Source: Candidatus Bipolaricaulota bacterium (lineage in GTDB: Bacteria; Bipolaricaulota; Bipolaricaulia; RBG-16-55-9). Taken from it: 35,031 bases of DNA. This document shows positions 7,194 to 14,439 of this stretch, in pieces (the stretch's first letter is position 1; each line of letters begins with the position of its first letter). The DNA lies in the NCBI GenBank assembly GCA_026982655.1, contig JALSGO010000165.1, positions 1 to 35,031 on the forward strand, given 5' to 3'. A program made the translations under genes and the position numbers. Below the pieces are notes generated by a model that searched no databases, had not been told where the DNA came from, and saw only the letters and a program-made list of their open reading frames with translations.

Positions 7194-8525
7194 TTAAAAC
7201 CCTAGCTTCACGTTCAGGGAAAACGCCGTTGCGGTTGTGGTACGAGTGGGAGCGTTGGGCGATCGTCTTGCCTTCCACGCGCCCTTGAGGGTGAGCGTAA
7301 GGCCTGGGAGGGGCTCCGTGTCTACAACAAACTCAGCCTTTAGCTGACGAACGTCGCGAGCGGGATCGTCCGGGTAGTGGGTCTTGCGTATCCCTCCTGC
7401 GAGCGAGACGCTCCAGGGATCGCGGGTCCAGGTGACCGCGGCATCCCAGCGGATAAGACGCTTATCTCTCTCGGGATCTTGCGGGAAGTTCGTGATCTCA
7501 TGCTCCAAGGACGCGCTCAGCACCCAGGGCTTCCACTCCCCTGCGAGCGCGAGGAGCGCCTCCCATACTCCTCGGTCGCGGTCGGGATCGTGCGGGTACC
7601 GGATCGCACGTTGGGTCAAGCGCACCTCGAGTTGTCCCCACGGCGCGGGGAGCTTGAGATCCGCCTGCAGATGCCGGAGGCGTCGCGTGAGCACGGGGGT
7701 CTCAGGGCGGTCCACGTCCGAGAGCTTTCCCCACAGCGTAAGCTCTCCCCAGCTGCCCGGAAGCGTTGCCTTGAGGGATCCTTCCCACTCCCGTCGGTTC
7801 CGAAAGGAATCTCGGGGGAAATCCTTCTGCTCATGGGCGAATGCGATTTCCACCGCCCCGGCGCTGCTTCTAGCTCCCCATTGGACTCCCAGCTTCCTCC
7901 GGATCTCGTCCCGCTCCGGATCGTTGAGGAACCACCGGACCCTGTGCTCGTAGGACACCTCTACGAGCACAGGCTCGTGGGCCGTCCTAGACCCCTCGGC
8001 TCCGGCGGCCAGAGAGAGGGCAACTCTGCGCTCGTCCTTCGAGGGAGCGTGCGGAAACGCCCGAGTCTCTTGGGTCACCGCGCCCTCCAACCGCACGTCG
8101 CCGTAGGCGAGTTCACCCTGGAGGGCGTAGGCCTGCAGGCGAACGTCCTTCCGGGGAGCATAGGGGTAGGTCACATCTCGTCCTTCAACAAGCGCTCTCC
8201 AGGAGAACGGGTCCAAGCGTAGGGACAAGCTGTACTCTTGCATGCGGTACCGACGACTGAGGTACGTCCTCTGCGTGTGGGTCTTCTGCCCCTGTTCCAG
8301 CGTTGCTCCCAGCTCGATCCCCCAGAGGGACAGATCAAACGCCGTCTTGGTGAGGACGTCGTAGAACTCATCGTTTGGACCTCGCGTATGCTCGTTTTGG
8401 AACGACTGCTCCACTGCGATTTGCCCGGAAGCCTTCGGTGTTCCTCCCCCAAGGTCCGGTACGCTCAGGGAGACGAAGCCTATAAGAAGCGCGAGGCCCC
8501 GACTGCGGATTCCCGCGCTCCCCAT
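7194..8525 (-). CDS. Outer-membrane beta-barrel made of 37-residue hairpin repeats
   Basis: 443 residues. Residues 1-34 look like a signal peptide (LALLIGFVSLSV core, Gly/Ala-rich end). The rest alternates polar and hydrophobic/aromatic residues and ends in NVKLGF; a terminal Phe is the usual signal for BAM-assisted outer-membrane insertion. From residue 46 on, a loop motif [Y/F]-P-x-D-P-x-R-D recurs every 37 residues: starts at 120, 157, 199, 236, 273, 310, 347, 384 and 422, with degenerate copies at 46 and 83. Each unit reads as loop, strand, tight turn (often PW), strand, predicting about 22 strands. I know no named family for it. Codon use is less G+C-rich at third positions than in neighbours. 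It could be a porin or adhesin; no function is claimed. A promoter lies only 8 bases upstream of the ATG. Confidence 0.75.
   Translation of the reverse strand: MGSAGIRSRGLALLIGFVSLSVPDLGGGTPKASGQIAVEQSFQNEHTRGPNDEFYDVLTKTAFDLSLWGIELGATLEQGQKTHTQRTYLSRRYRMQEYSLSLRLDPFSWRALVEGRDVTYPYAPRKDVRLQAYALQGELAYGDVRLEGAVTQETRAFPHAPSKDERRVALSLAAGAEGSRTAHEPVLVEVSYEHRVRWFLNDPERDEIRRKLGVQWGARSSAGAVEIAFAHEQKDFPRDSFRNRREWEGSLKATLPGSWGELTLWGKLSDVDRPETPVLTRRLRHLQADLKLPAPWGQLEVRLTQRAIRYPHDPDRDRGVWEALLALAGEWKPWVLSASLEHEITNFPQDPERDKRLIRWDAAVTWTRDPWSVSLAGGIRKTHYPDDPARDVRQLKAEFVVDTEPLPGLTLTLKGAWKARRSPNAPTRTTTATAFSLNVKLGF
7197..8390 (-). repeat. Protein-level tandem repeat, about 11 units of 37 residues
   Basis: Spacing between successive loop motifs is 37, 42, 37, 37, 37, 37, 37 and 38 residues, counted from residue 120. 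The best copies are YPHDPDRD (310), FPQDPERD (347) and YPDDPARD (384). The DNA copies have diverged, so the repeat is seen in the protein rather than as a nucleotide tandem array. The 42-residue unit (157-198) carries a five-residue insertion. Confidence 0.75.
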
Positions 8526-8533
8526 AGCGCCGC

Positions 8534-8563
8534 TTTATAGCTCTTTTATGAGATCGGGGTCAA
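8534..8563 (-). promoter_or_regulatory. Predicted promoter of the barrel gene, close to the start codon
   Basis: TTGACC (8563-8558), an 18-base spacer and TATAAA (8539-8534) on the minus strand. Only 8 bases separate the -10 box from the ATG at 8525 and there is no Shine-Dalgarno sequence between, so the transcript should be leaderless or nearly so. Confidence 0.5.
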
Positions 8564-8592
8564 ATCGGGGAGGGGGGCCTCGGTTGCAGGCG

Positions 8593-10074
8593 TTAGCCCT
8601 CAAAGGGGTAGGTCAACACCGGCTGGCGGGCGGCCTTCACGTCGTCCAAGCGCCCCACGATCGTCGTGTGCGGGGCCTCCTTCAGCACCTCCGGGCTCTC
8701 CTTGGCCTCTTCGGCGATCTTGGAGAAGGCGTCCGCCAGCGCGTCCAGCTCCTCTTTCATCACGGTCTCCGTGGGCTCGATCATCAGCGCCTCCGGAACG
8801 ATCAAGGGGAAGTACACGGTGGGCGGGTGGAAGCCGTAGTCGATGAGCCTCTTGGCGATGTCCACCGTGCGGACCTCGGGGTGCAGCCCCTTGCCCGAGA
8901 GCACGAACTCGTGCTTGCACAAACGATCATAGGGTAGTCGGTAGACCCCTTTGAGCTTCTCCTTGAGGTAGTTCGCGTTCAGCACGGCGGCCTCGCTCAC
9001 GGCTCGTAAGCCCTCATCGCCCAACATCCGGATGTACGTGTACGCCCGGACCATCACCCCGAAGTTCCCGTAGAACGAGTGGACCCGCCCCAGCGACTTG
9101 GGGAGGTCATAGTCGAGAGAAAAGCTGCCATCGTCGCGCCGTCGCACGATGGGCACGGGCAGATAAGGCGCGAGCGCCTCGCAGACGGCCACCGGCCCCG
9201 AACCGGGCCCCCCGCCGCCGTGAGGGGTGGAGAAGGTCTTGTGCAGGTTGAAGTGCACGATGTCCACCCCGAAGTCCCCGGGACGCGCGCGGCCCAAGAT
9301 GGAGTTGAGGTTCGCCCCGTCAAAGTAGCAGAAGCCCCCGACCTCGTGGACGAGCTTTGTAATCTGTAAAATGTCCTCCTCGAAGATGCCCAGCGTGTTG
9401 GGGACGGTGAGCATGATCCCGGCCACGGATCCATCCAGGTGCTCCTTGAGCTTTCGGAGGTCGACCATCCCCCGCTCGTCGGAGGGGATCTCCACGACCT
9501 CGAAGCCCGCGATGTGCGCCGAGGCCGGGTTCGTCCCGTGGGCCGAGTCGGGCAACAAGATCTTGCGGCGCTTTGGAAGCTCGCCGTGATCTTCAAAGTA
9601 GCGCTTGATGAGGAGCATCCCCACAAATTCCCCGTGGGCTCCCGCCGCGGGCTGCAGGGTGATCGCGGACAGGCCCGCGATCTTCTTGAGGAGCTCCCCC
9701 AGCTCGTACATCAGCCGCAAGATGCCCTGGGAGAGTTCCTCTCCCTGGAGGGGGTGCGCATGGGCGAACTGGGGCAGCCGGGCCACTTCCTCGTTGACCC
9801 GAGGGTTGTACTTCATGGTGCACGACCCGAGGGGATAGACGCCCGTATCCACCCCGTAGTTGACGAGCGAGAGGTCCGTGTAGTGGCGCACCAGCTCGAT
9901 CTGGCTCACTTCCGGAAGCCGGGGGGCCTCCTCCTCGGAGCGGAGCAGCTCCTCGGGGATCAGCTCCTCCAGGGGCCGGGTGTCGACGTCGGGCTCCGGC
10001 AGGCGCAGTCCCCGCCGCCCCGGCCTTCCCAAATCGAAAAGGGTCCGCCCCGGCTCGAGTTCTCCCCACGTCAT
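8593..10074 (-). CDS. gcvPB: Glycine dehydrogenase (decarboxylating) subunit 2
   Basis: 493 residues, the normal length for the C-terminal half of the split P-protein. The pyridoxal-phosphate lysine is Lys279 in FNLHKTFSTPHGGGGPGSGP. The upstream DSAHGTNPASAHIAGF (176-191) and FDGANLNSILG (251-261) are P-protein signatures. With subunit 1 it decarboxylates glycine and passes the aminomethyl group to lipoyl-GcvH. The ATG overlaps the stop of gcvPA by 4 bases. gcvT and lipoamide dehydrogenase are absent from the window, so the system is completed elsewhere. The gene is last in gcvH-gcvPA-gcvPB. Confidence 0.96.
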   Translation of the reverse strand: MTWGELEPGRTLFDLGRPGRRGLRLPEPDVDTRPLEELIPEELLRSEEEAPRLPEVSQIELVRHYTDLSLVNYGVDTGVYPLGSCTMKYNPRVNEEVARLPQFAHAHPLQGEELSQGILRLMYELGELLKKIAGLSAITLQPAAGAHGEFVGMLLIKRYFEDHGELPKRRKILLPDSAHGTNPASAHIAGFEVVEIPSDERGMVDLRKLKEHLDGSVAGIMLTVPNTLGIFEEDILQITKLVHEVGGFCYFDGANLNSILGRARPGDFGVDIVHFNLHKTFSTPHGGGGPGSGPVAVCEALAPYLPVPIVRRRDDGSFSLDYDLPKSLGRVHSFYGNFGVMVRAYTYIRMLGDEGLRAVSEAAVLNANYLKEKLKGVYRLPYDRLCKHEFVLSGKGLHPEVRTVDIAKRLIDYGFHPPTVYFPLIVPEALMIEPTETVMKEELDALADAFSKIAEEAKESPEVLKEAPHTTIVGRLDDVKAARQPVLTYPFEG

Positions 10075-11444
10075 CGGGATCGTGTGACCTCCTTGAGCGC
10101 CTCGACAAACCCATCCAGCTCGGCGCGCGTGCGCCTCTCGGTGACGGCGATCAAAAGAGCGTTCGGGTGTCCGAAGGGCTCCAGATCGACGCCGCCCAGG
10201 AAGCCCCGCTCCCGCAGTCGGGGCAGAATCTCCCGGGGAGGGACGGGCGTCTCCACGGCAAACTCGTTAAAGAACGGCCCCTTCCATCGGCGGGGCCAGC
10301 CCAGCTCCTCTTCGATCCTGCGCGCCAGATAGTGCGCCTTCTGCGCGATCAACGCCGCAAGCTCCCTCAGCCCGCGCTTTCCCAAGAGCCCCAGGAAGAG
10401 GGTGGCCGCAAAGGCACAGAGCGCTTGGTTGGTGCAGATGTTCGAGGTGGCCTTGGCCCGACGGATGTGCTGCTCCCGGGCCTGGAGGGTCATGATGTAG
10501 CCCACCCGCCCTTGGGCGTCCGTGGTCCGCCCGGAGATCCTCCCGGGCATCCGGCGCATGTGCTCTTTTCGACAAGCGAAGAGGCCCAACAGCGGTCCCC
10601 CAAAGGCGGAAGGGTTCCCCAACACCTGCCCTTCGCCCACGACGATGTCGGCCCCGAACGCCCCCGGCGGCTTCACGATCCCCAAGGCGATGGGATGGGC
10701 GCTCACACACAAGAGCCCCTTCCCCAACGCGTCTTTGAGGTTGCGGAGGTCTTCGAGGACCCCGAAGAAGTTCGGGGTCTGCATCAGGAGACCGCCCGTC
10801 TCCTCGTCCACGTTCTCTGCGACAAATCCCTTGTCGAGCTGCCCTTGATCGTCGTAGGGAACGCTCGCCAGCTCCAAGTCTGCGGCCCAGGCGTACGTCC
10901 GGATCACCCGGCGGTAGTGGGGGTGGACGCTCTCGGCCACGAGGAACTTCCGGCGGCCCGTGAGGTTGTGGGCCATGAGCATCGCCTCGGCGAGGGCCGA
11001 GCCGCCGTCGTACATCGAGGCGTTCGCGACGTCCATGCCCGTGAGCTCGCAGACCATCGTCTGGTACTCGAACATCCAGGTGAGCGTCCCCTGTGAGGCC
11101 TCGGCCTGATAGGGCGTATAGCTCGTGAAGAACTCCGAGCGGGTCATAAAATACGAGACCACGCTGGGGATGTCGTGGTCGTAGACGCCCGCACCCAAGA
11201 ACGAGACGAACCTGCGGGGATCGAGGTTCTCCTCGGCGATCTGGGTGAGGAGCCGTTTGGCCTCCAGCTCGCTGAGGGGATCAAGGCCTAGGGGCTCATA
11301 ACGATCGAGGATCTCTCGAGGGATGTCTTGAAAGAGATCGTCTACGGACTGCAGGCCGACGGCCCGGAGCATCTCCTCGACGTCTTGGGGGGTGTGAGGG
11401 ATGAACTCGCTCCGGCGGAGGGATCCTCCCTCACGGGTGCCCAT
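10071..11444 (-). CDS. gcvPA: Glycine dehydrogenase (decarboxylating) subunit 1
   Basis: 457 residues, the normal length for the N-terminal half of the split P-protein. It begins with the family's FIPHTPQDVEEMLRAVG segment and contains FLGAGVYDHDIPSVVSYFMTRSEF (line of residues near 85-108), then SMYDGGSALAEA. It pairs with subunit 2 to form the glycine decarboxylase; it carries no PLP lysine itself. The split arrangement is typical of Firmicutes, Thermotogae, Thermus and several deep lineages, whereas many Proteobacteria carry one fused gene. It starts 6 bases after the gcvH stop and overlaps gcvPB, so all three are one operon. Confidence 0.95.
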   Translation of the reverse strand: MGTREGGSLRRSEFIPHTPQDVEEMLRAVGLQSVDDLFQDIPREILDRYEPLGLDPLSELEAKRLLTQIAEENLDPRRFVSFLGAGVYDHDIPSVVSYFMTRSEFFTSYTPYQAEASQGTLTWMFEYQTMVCELTGMDVANASMYDGGSALAEAMLMAHNLTGRRKFLVAESVHPHYRRVIRTYAWAADLELASVPYDDQGQLDKGFVAENVDEETGGLLMQTPNFFGVLEDLRNLKDALGKGLLCVSAHPIALGIVKPPGAFGADIVVGEGQVLGNPSAFGGPLLGLFACRKEHMRRMPGRISGRTTDAQGRVGYIMTLQAREQHIRRAKATSNICTNQALCAFAATLFLGLLGKRGLRELAALIAQKAHYLARRIEEELGWPRRWKGPFFNEFAVETPVPPREILPRLRERGFLGGVDLEPFGHPNALLIAVTERRTRAELDGFVEALKEVTRSR

Positions 11445-11450
11445 GGCCGA

Positions 11451-11846
11451 TCAGCCCTCACCCTCCGCTTCGCCGATGAGTCTTTCGTACTCCTCGGCGC
11501 TGAGGAGCCTCTCGAGTTCGGAGGGATCGCCCATCTCGAGGAGGGCCATCCAGCCCTTCCCGTACGGGTCTTGGTTCACGTACTCGGGATGGGATTCCAG
11601 CTCCGGGTTGACCTCCACGACTTTCCCGCTTACGGGCGCGTAGACGTCGGAGGCGGCCTTGACAGATTCTACCGTGATGATCGCCTCCCCTTGTTTTACC
11701 TCGCGGCCCACCTCGGGAAGCTCCACGTAGACGATGTCCCCCAACTCCTTTTGGGCGAAGTCGGTGATGCCCATCCGTACCCTGCCGTCTTCGACCTTGG
11801 CCCATTCGTGTTCCTTCGTGTACTTGAGCTCCTTAGGATAGGACAT
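11451..11846 (-). CDS. gcvH: Glycine cleavage system H protein
   Basis: 131 residues. The lipoyl attachment site is Lys63 in ITVESVKAASDVYAPVSG, with the usual N-terminal KYTKEHEWAKV and the GWMALLEM segment. The lipoyl arm shuttles the aminomethyl intermediate between the P, T and L proteins. GGAGGGAG precedes the ATG at 11846. It is the first gene of the operon and diverges from the EamA gene across 56 bases, too short to hold a glycine riboswitch as well as the promoters. Confidence 0.96.
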   Translation of the reverse strand: MSYPKELKYTKEHEWAKVEDGRVRMGITDFAQKELGDIVYVELPEVGREVKQGEAIITVESVKAASDVYAPVSGKVVEVNPELESHPEYVNQDPYGKGWMALLEMGDPSELERLLSAEEYERLIGEAEGEG

Positions 11847-11868
11847 TCGCGCTCCCTCCGGATTGGGG

Positions 11869-11896
11869 TTGCCTGAGGATTATAGATCCCTAGAAT
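11869..11896 (+). promoter_or_regulatory. Possible promoter of the EamA gene
   Basis: TTGCCT (11869-11874), 16 bases, TAGAAT (11891-11896). The ATG at 11903 is only 6 bases beyond the -10 box, which would give a leaderless mRNA. It overlaps the opposite-facing gcvH promoter. Confidence 0.35.
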
Positions 11897-11908
11897 TGGG
11901 GGATGCAA
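11879..11908 (-). promoter_or_regulatory. Possible promoter of the gcvH-gcvPA-gcvPB operon
   Basis: On the minus strand a perfect TATAAT box (11884-11879) lies 18 bases from a weak TTGCAT (11908-11903). Predicted start near 11872 gives a leader of about 26 nt containing the ribosome-binding site. Confidence 0.45.
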
Positions 11909-12805
11909 ATGACGCACGTCAGTCTGTCCGTCTATTTCGCCCTCTTTGGGGCCGTGGGGGTCATCAGTTTCGCATCGATTCTGATCAAGCTGGCCGACGC
12001 GCCCGCCCTGATCATCGCCGCCTATCGCCTGGGGATCGCCTCCTTGATCCTGCTGCCCCTCGCCGTGACCGGGCGGAAGGGGGAGCTCCGACGGCTGGCT
12101 CCCCGGGATTGGGGGCTCTCCGTCGCGAGCGGGACGTTCTTGAGCCTGCACTTCATCGCCTGGATCGCCTCATTGCAATACACCTCCGTGGCCAGCTCGG
12201 TGGTGCTGGTGGCCACCAACCCGATCTTCGTCGGGCTCGGGACGGTCCTCTTCCTCCGCGAGCGGCTCCCTCCCCTGCTCGGGACGGCGATCCTCCTCTC
12301 CACCGCGGGGGGGATCATGATCGGGTGGGACGACTTCCGCCGGGGAGGGCAAGCGCTCTACGGGGACCTCCTGGCGCTGCTGGGGGCGATCGCCCATTCG
12401 GCCTATCTCTTGATCGGGCGTCGGGTCCGGCAGGGGACGAGCGCCTTGACCTACATCACCCTCGTGTACGGGACGGCGGCCGTTCTGACCCTTGCGGTAG
12501 CCCTCATGGCGGGCGTGCCCTGGACGGGCTACTCCCTCCGAACCTACACGATGATTGGGTTGTTGGCCCTGGGGCCGCAGCTCCTGGGGCATACGGCGTA
12601 CAACTGGGCGCTGCGCTACGTGACGCCCGCGGTCGTGGCCGTGGTGATTTTAGCCGAACCCGTGGGCGCAACGGTCCTCGCCTATGCCCTTCTCGGGGAG
12701 TCCCTGACCCCGACGAAGGCCATCGGCGGCCTTCTCACGCTTCTGGGGATCTACTGGGCCGTTCGAGCCGGACGCTCTGCGCCCCGCGCCGAGGCCACAG
12801 GGTGA
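11903..12805 (+). CDS. EamA-family (drug/metabolite superfamily) transporter
   Basis: 300 residues with ten hydrophobic helices in two five-helix EamA halves. The first runs about residues 8-140 and contains RLGIASLILLPL and SVVLVATNPIFVGLGTVLFLRERL. The second runs about 153-290 with AVVAVVILAEPVGATVLAYALLGESLTP. Paired ..NP..V....LF..E and ..EP......Y..LGE blocks are typical of the family. These are inner-membrane carriers for amino acids, metabolites or nucleotide sugars; the substrate cannot be inferred. No Shine-Dalgarno sequence precedes the ATG apart from GGGGG touching it. A second ATG two codons later is an alternative start. The gene diverges from gcvH. Confidence 0.88.
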   Translation: MQMTHVSLSVYFALFGAVGVISFASILIKLADAPALIIAAYRLGIASLILLPLAVTGRKGELRRLAPRDWGLSVASGTFLSLHFIAWIASLQYTSVASSVVLVATNPIFVGLGTVLFLRERLPPLLGTAILLSTAGGIMIGWDDFRRGGQALYGDLLALLGAIAHSAYLLIGRRVRQGTSALTYITLVYGTAAVLTLAVALMAGVPWTGYSLRTYTMIGLLALGPQLLGHTAYNWALRYVTPAVVAVVILAEPVGATVLAYALLGESLTPTKAIGGLLTLLGIYWAVRAGRSAPRAEATG

Positions 12806-12833
12806 AATCCCTGATTCCATCGGGATTTTCCTC
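12805..12833 (+). terminator. Possible weak intrinsic terminator after the EamA gene
   Basis: AAATCCC (12805-12811) pairs with GGGATTT (12822-12828) across a 10-base loop, followed by TTCC. It starts at the stop codon. The stem is short and the T-run poor, so confidence is limited. Confidence 0.35.
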
Positions 12834-12843
12834 GAATCACCTC

Positions 12844-12872
12844 TTGACAATCCTCACAGATTATGCTATAGT
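12844..12872 (+). promoter_or_regulatory. Near-consensus sigma-70 promoter of the amino-acid binding protein gene
   Basis: Perfect TTGACA (12844-12849), 17-base spacer, TATAGT (12867-12872). The predicted start near 12879 leaves a leader of about 144 nt before the ATG at 13023. This is one of the two best promoters in the window, in keeping with strong expression of a binding protein. Confidence 0.8.
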
Positions 12873-13022
12873 CACCGTTTAGAAAACCGTGGCTCTGGCC
12901 CAGACGGCCCGTGGGTTGGGGGGTGGAAGCCTACTTGTGTGACCATCAGCGGGATTCGGCGGCCTATCACCCTTCCGTCTTCAGTCCGAAACTTCCATAC
13001 CAAACTCCAAAGGAGGGATAAA

Positions 13023-14333
13023 ATGGTAGACAAGGGGAGGATCTCCCGACGGACGTTCCTCAAGGGACTGGGAGTTGCCGCAGGGGCGAGTGTGCTCCCC
13101 GGCCCGCTCTTCAGCTTCGCGCAGGAGGGCGTGGTCATGGGTGCGGTCGTGCCCCTCACGGGTCAGCTTCAGAGCTTCGGTCCTCGGTTCCAGATCGCGG
13201 CGGAGATCGCCCGCGACGAGGTCAACGCGGCGGGCGGCATCCCCGGCGTGGGGATCCTGCAGCTGGCCGTCCGCGACTCCGGGACGAACCCCGAGACGGG
13301 CGTCCAGTCCGCGACGGAGCTGGTGAACACCGTGGGCGTGCCCGCCATCTTCGGGGCCGCGGCCAGCGGCGTGACCATCCCCGTAAGCTCCGTGACCATC
13401 CCCGCGGGCGTGCTGCTCATCTCCCCCTCGGCCACCTCTCCGGCCATCTCCAACCTGGACGACAACGACCTGGTCTGGAGGACGGCTCCCCCGGACTCCT
13501 TGCAAGGGATTGTCCTGGCCCAGCTCGCCTACAGCGTTAAGGGCTACCGCAAGATCGCCGTCATCAGCCGTAACGACGCCTACGGCGCGGGTCTGGCCGA
13601 CGCGCTGCGGGCCAACTTCGAGAAGCTCGGCGGCACCGTCACCAACGTCTCGCTCTACGACCCGGCGACCACCGACTTCTCTGCGGAGATCGCCGCCGCC
13701 GAGGCCGACAACCCCGATGCCGTCAGCCTCATCACCTTCGACGAGGGCGAGGCCCTCATCACCCAGATGGTCGCCGCCGGGTACACCAACTTCGACCTCT
13801 TCGTGGACGGGAACAAGAACCAAGACCTCATCGACCGCCTGGTCGAGGCCCTGGGGGCCGAGCTGCTCGAGGGCAAGGTCGGCACCGCCCCGGCGCTGGC
13901 CGAGACTCCCGGAGGCGAGGTCTTCGCCGCCGCCTACCGCGAGCGGCTCAACGAGGACCCCTTCGTCTTCACGCCGCACAGCTACGACGCGATCGCCGTG
14001 ACCGCGCTGGCAATGGCCAAGGCCGCCGCGCAGGGCCAGGAGATCACCGGAGCCAACATCGCGGCCAGCATGCGGGACGTGGCCAACCCGCCGGGCACGG
14101 AGTACTCCGTCGGCCAGCTGGGCGAGGCGCTGGCGGCGGTCGCCGCGGGCGAGGACATCAACTACGTCGGCGCCAGCGGCGCGGTCGACTTCGACGCCAA
14201 CGGCGACCCCTTCGGACCCGTGGGCATCTGGACCATCAAGGACGGCAAGATCGTCGACACCGAGGTCGTCAACTGCGGCTTCGGCGAGGGCGGCGAGCCG
14301 TTCTGCGAGGAGCCCAAGGGCGAAGGGCTCTGA
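13023..14333 (+). CDS. Branched-chain amino-acid-type ABC transporter substrate-binding protein (Tat-exported)
   Basis: 436 residues from the ATG at 13023, which has AAAGGAGGG just upstream; the longer frame to 12939 lacks a ribosome-binding site. Residues 8-14 are SRRTFLK, a twin-arginine signal, followed by GLGVAAGASVLPG and a probable cleavage after FSFA (about residue 36). No lipobox Cys is present, so the mature protein should be a soluble periplasmic type I binding protein (VPLTGQLQSFG.., ARDEVNAAGGIPG..). Family members bind Leu/Ile/Val, other amino acids, amides or urea and deliver them to LivHM. Third codon positions are almost all C or G, suggesting high expression. It faces livGFHM tail to tail. 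Ligand identity is not readable; the pair Cys near the C-terminus (CGFG..PFC) may form a disulfide. Confidence 0.93.
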   Translation: MVDKGRISRRTFLKGLGVAAGASVLPGPLFSFAQEGVVMGAVVPLTGQLQSFGPRFQIAAEIARDEVNAAGGIPGVGILQLAVRDSGTNPETGVQSATELVNTVGVPAIFGAAASGVTIPVSSVTIPAGVLLISPSATSPAISNLDDNDLVWRTAPPDSLQGIVLAQLAYSVKGYRKIAVISRNDAYGAGLADALRANFEKLGGTVTNVSLYDPATTDFSAEIAAAEADNPDAVSLITFDEGEALITQMVAAGYTNFDLFVDGNKNQDLIDRLVEALGAELLEGKVGTAPALAETPGGEVFAAAYRERLNEDPFVFTPHSYDAIAVTALAMAKAAAQGQEITGANIAASMRDVANPPGTEYSVGQLGEALAAVAAGEDINYVGASGAVDFDANGDPFGPVGIWTIKDGKIVDTEVVNCGFGEGGEPFCEEPKGEGL

Positions 14334-14363
14334 TCTCGTAGGGTAGCAAGATTAGGAAAGCCG

Positions 14364-14419
14364 AGAGGGAGCGCTCGGGCATCGTGTTGGGTGCGGCCCG
14401 CGCGCTCCCTCTTCTTTTG
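14364..14419 (+). terminator. Intrinsic terminator after the binding-protein gene
   Basis: AGAGGGAGCGC (14364-14374) pairs perfectly with GCGCTCCCTCT (14402-14412), followed by TCTTTTG. The 27-base loop contains a further GC-rich stretch that could extend the fold. It sits between the convergent binding-protein gene and livM. Confidence 0.8.
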
Positions 14420-14439
14420 AATTCTTATCTTCTGCTTGT

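Noticed and set aside
11847-11902. Glycine riboswitch ahead of gcvH
   Set aside because: The 56-base gap is too short and lacks the conserved glycine-aptamer cores.
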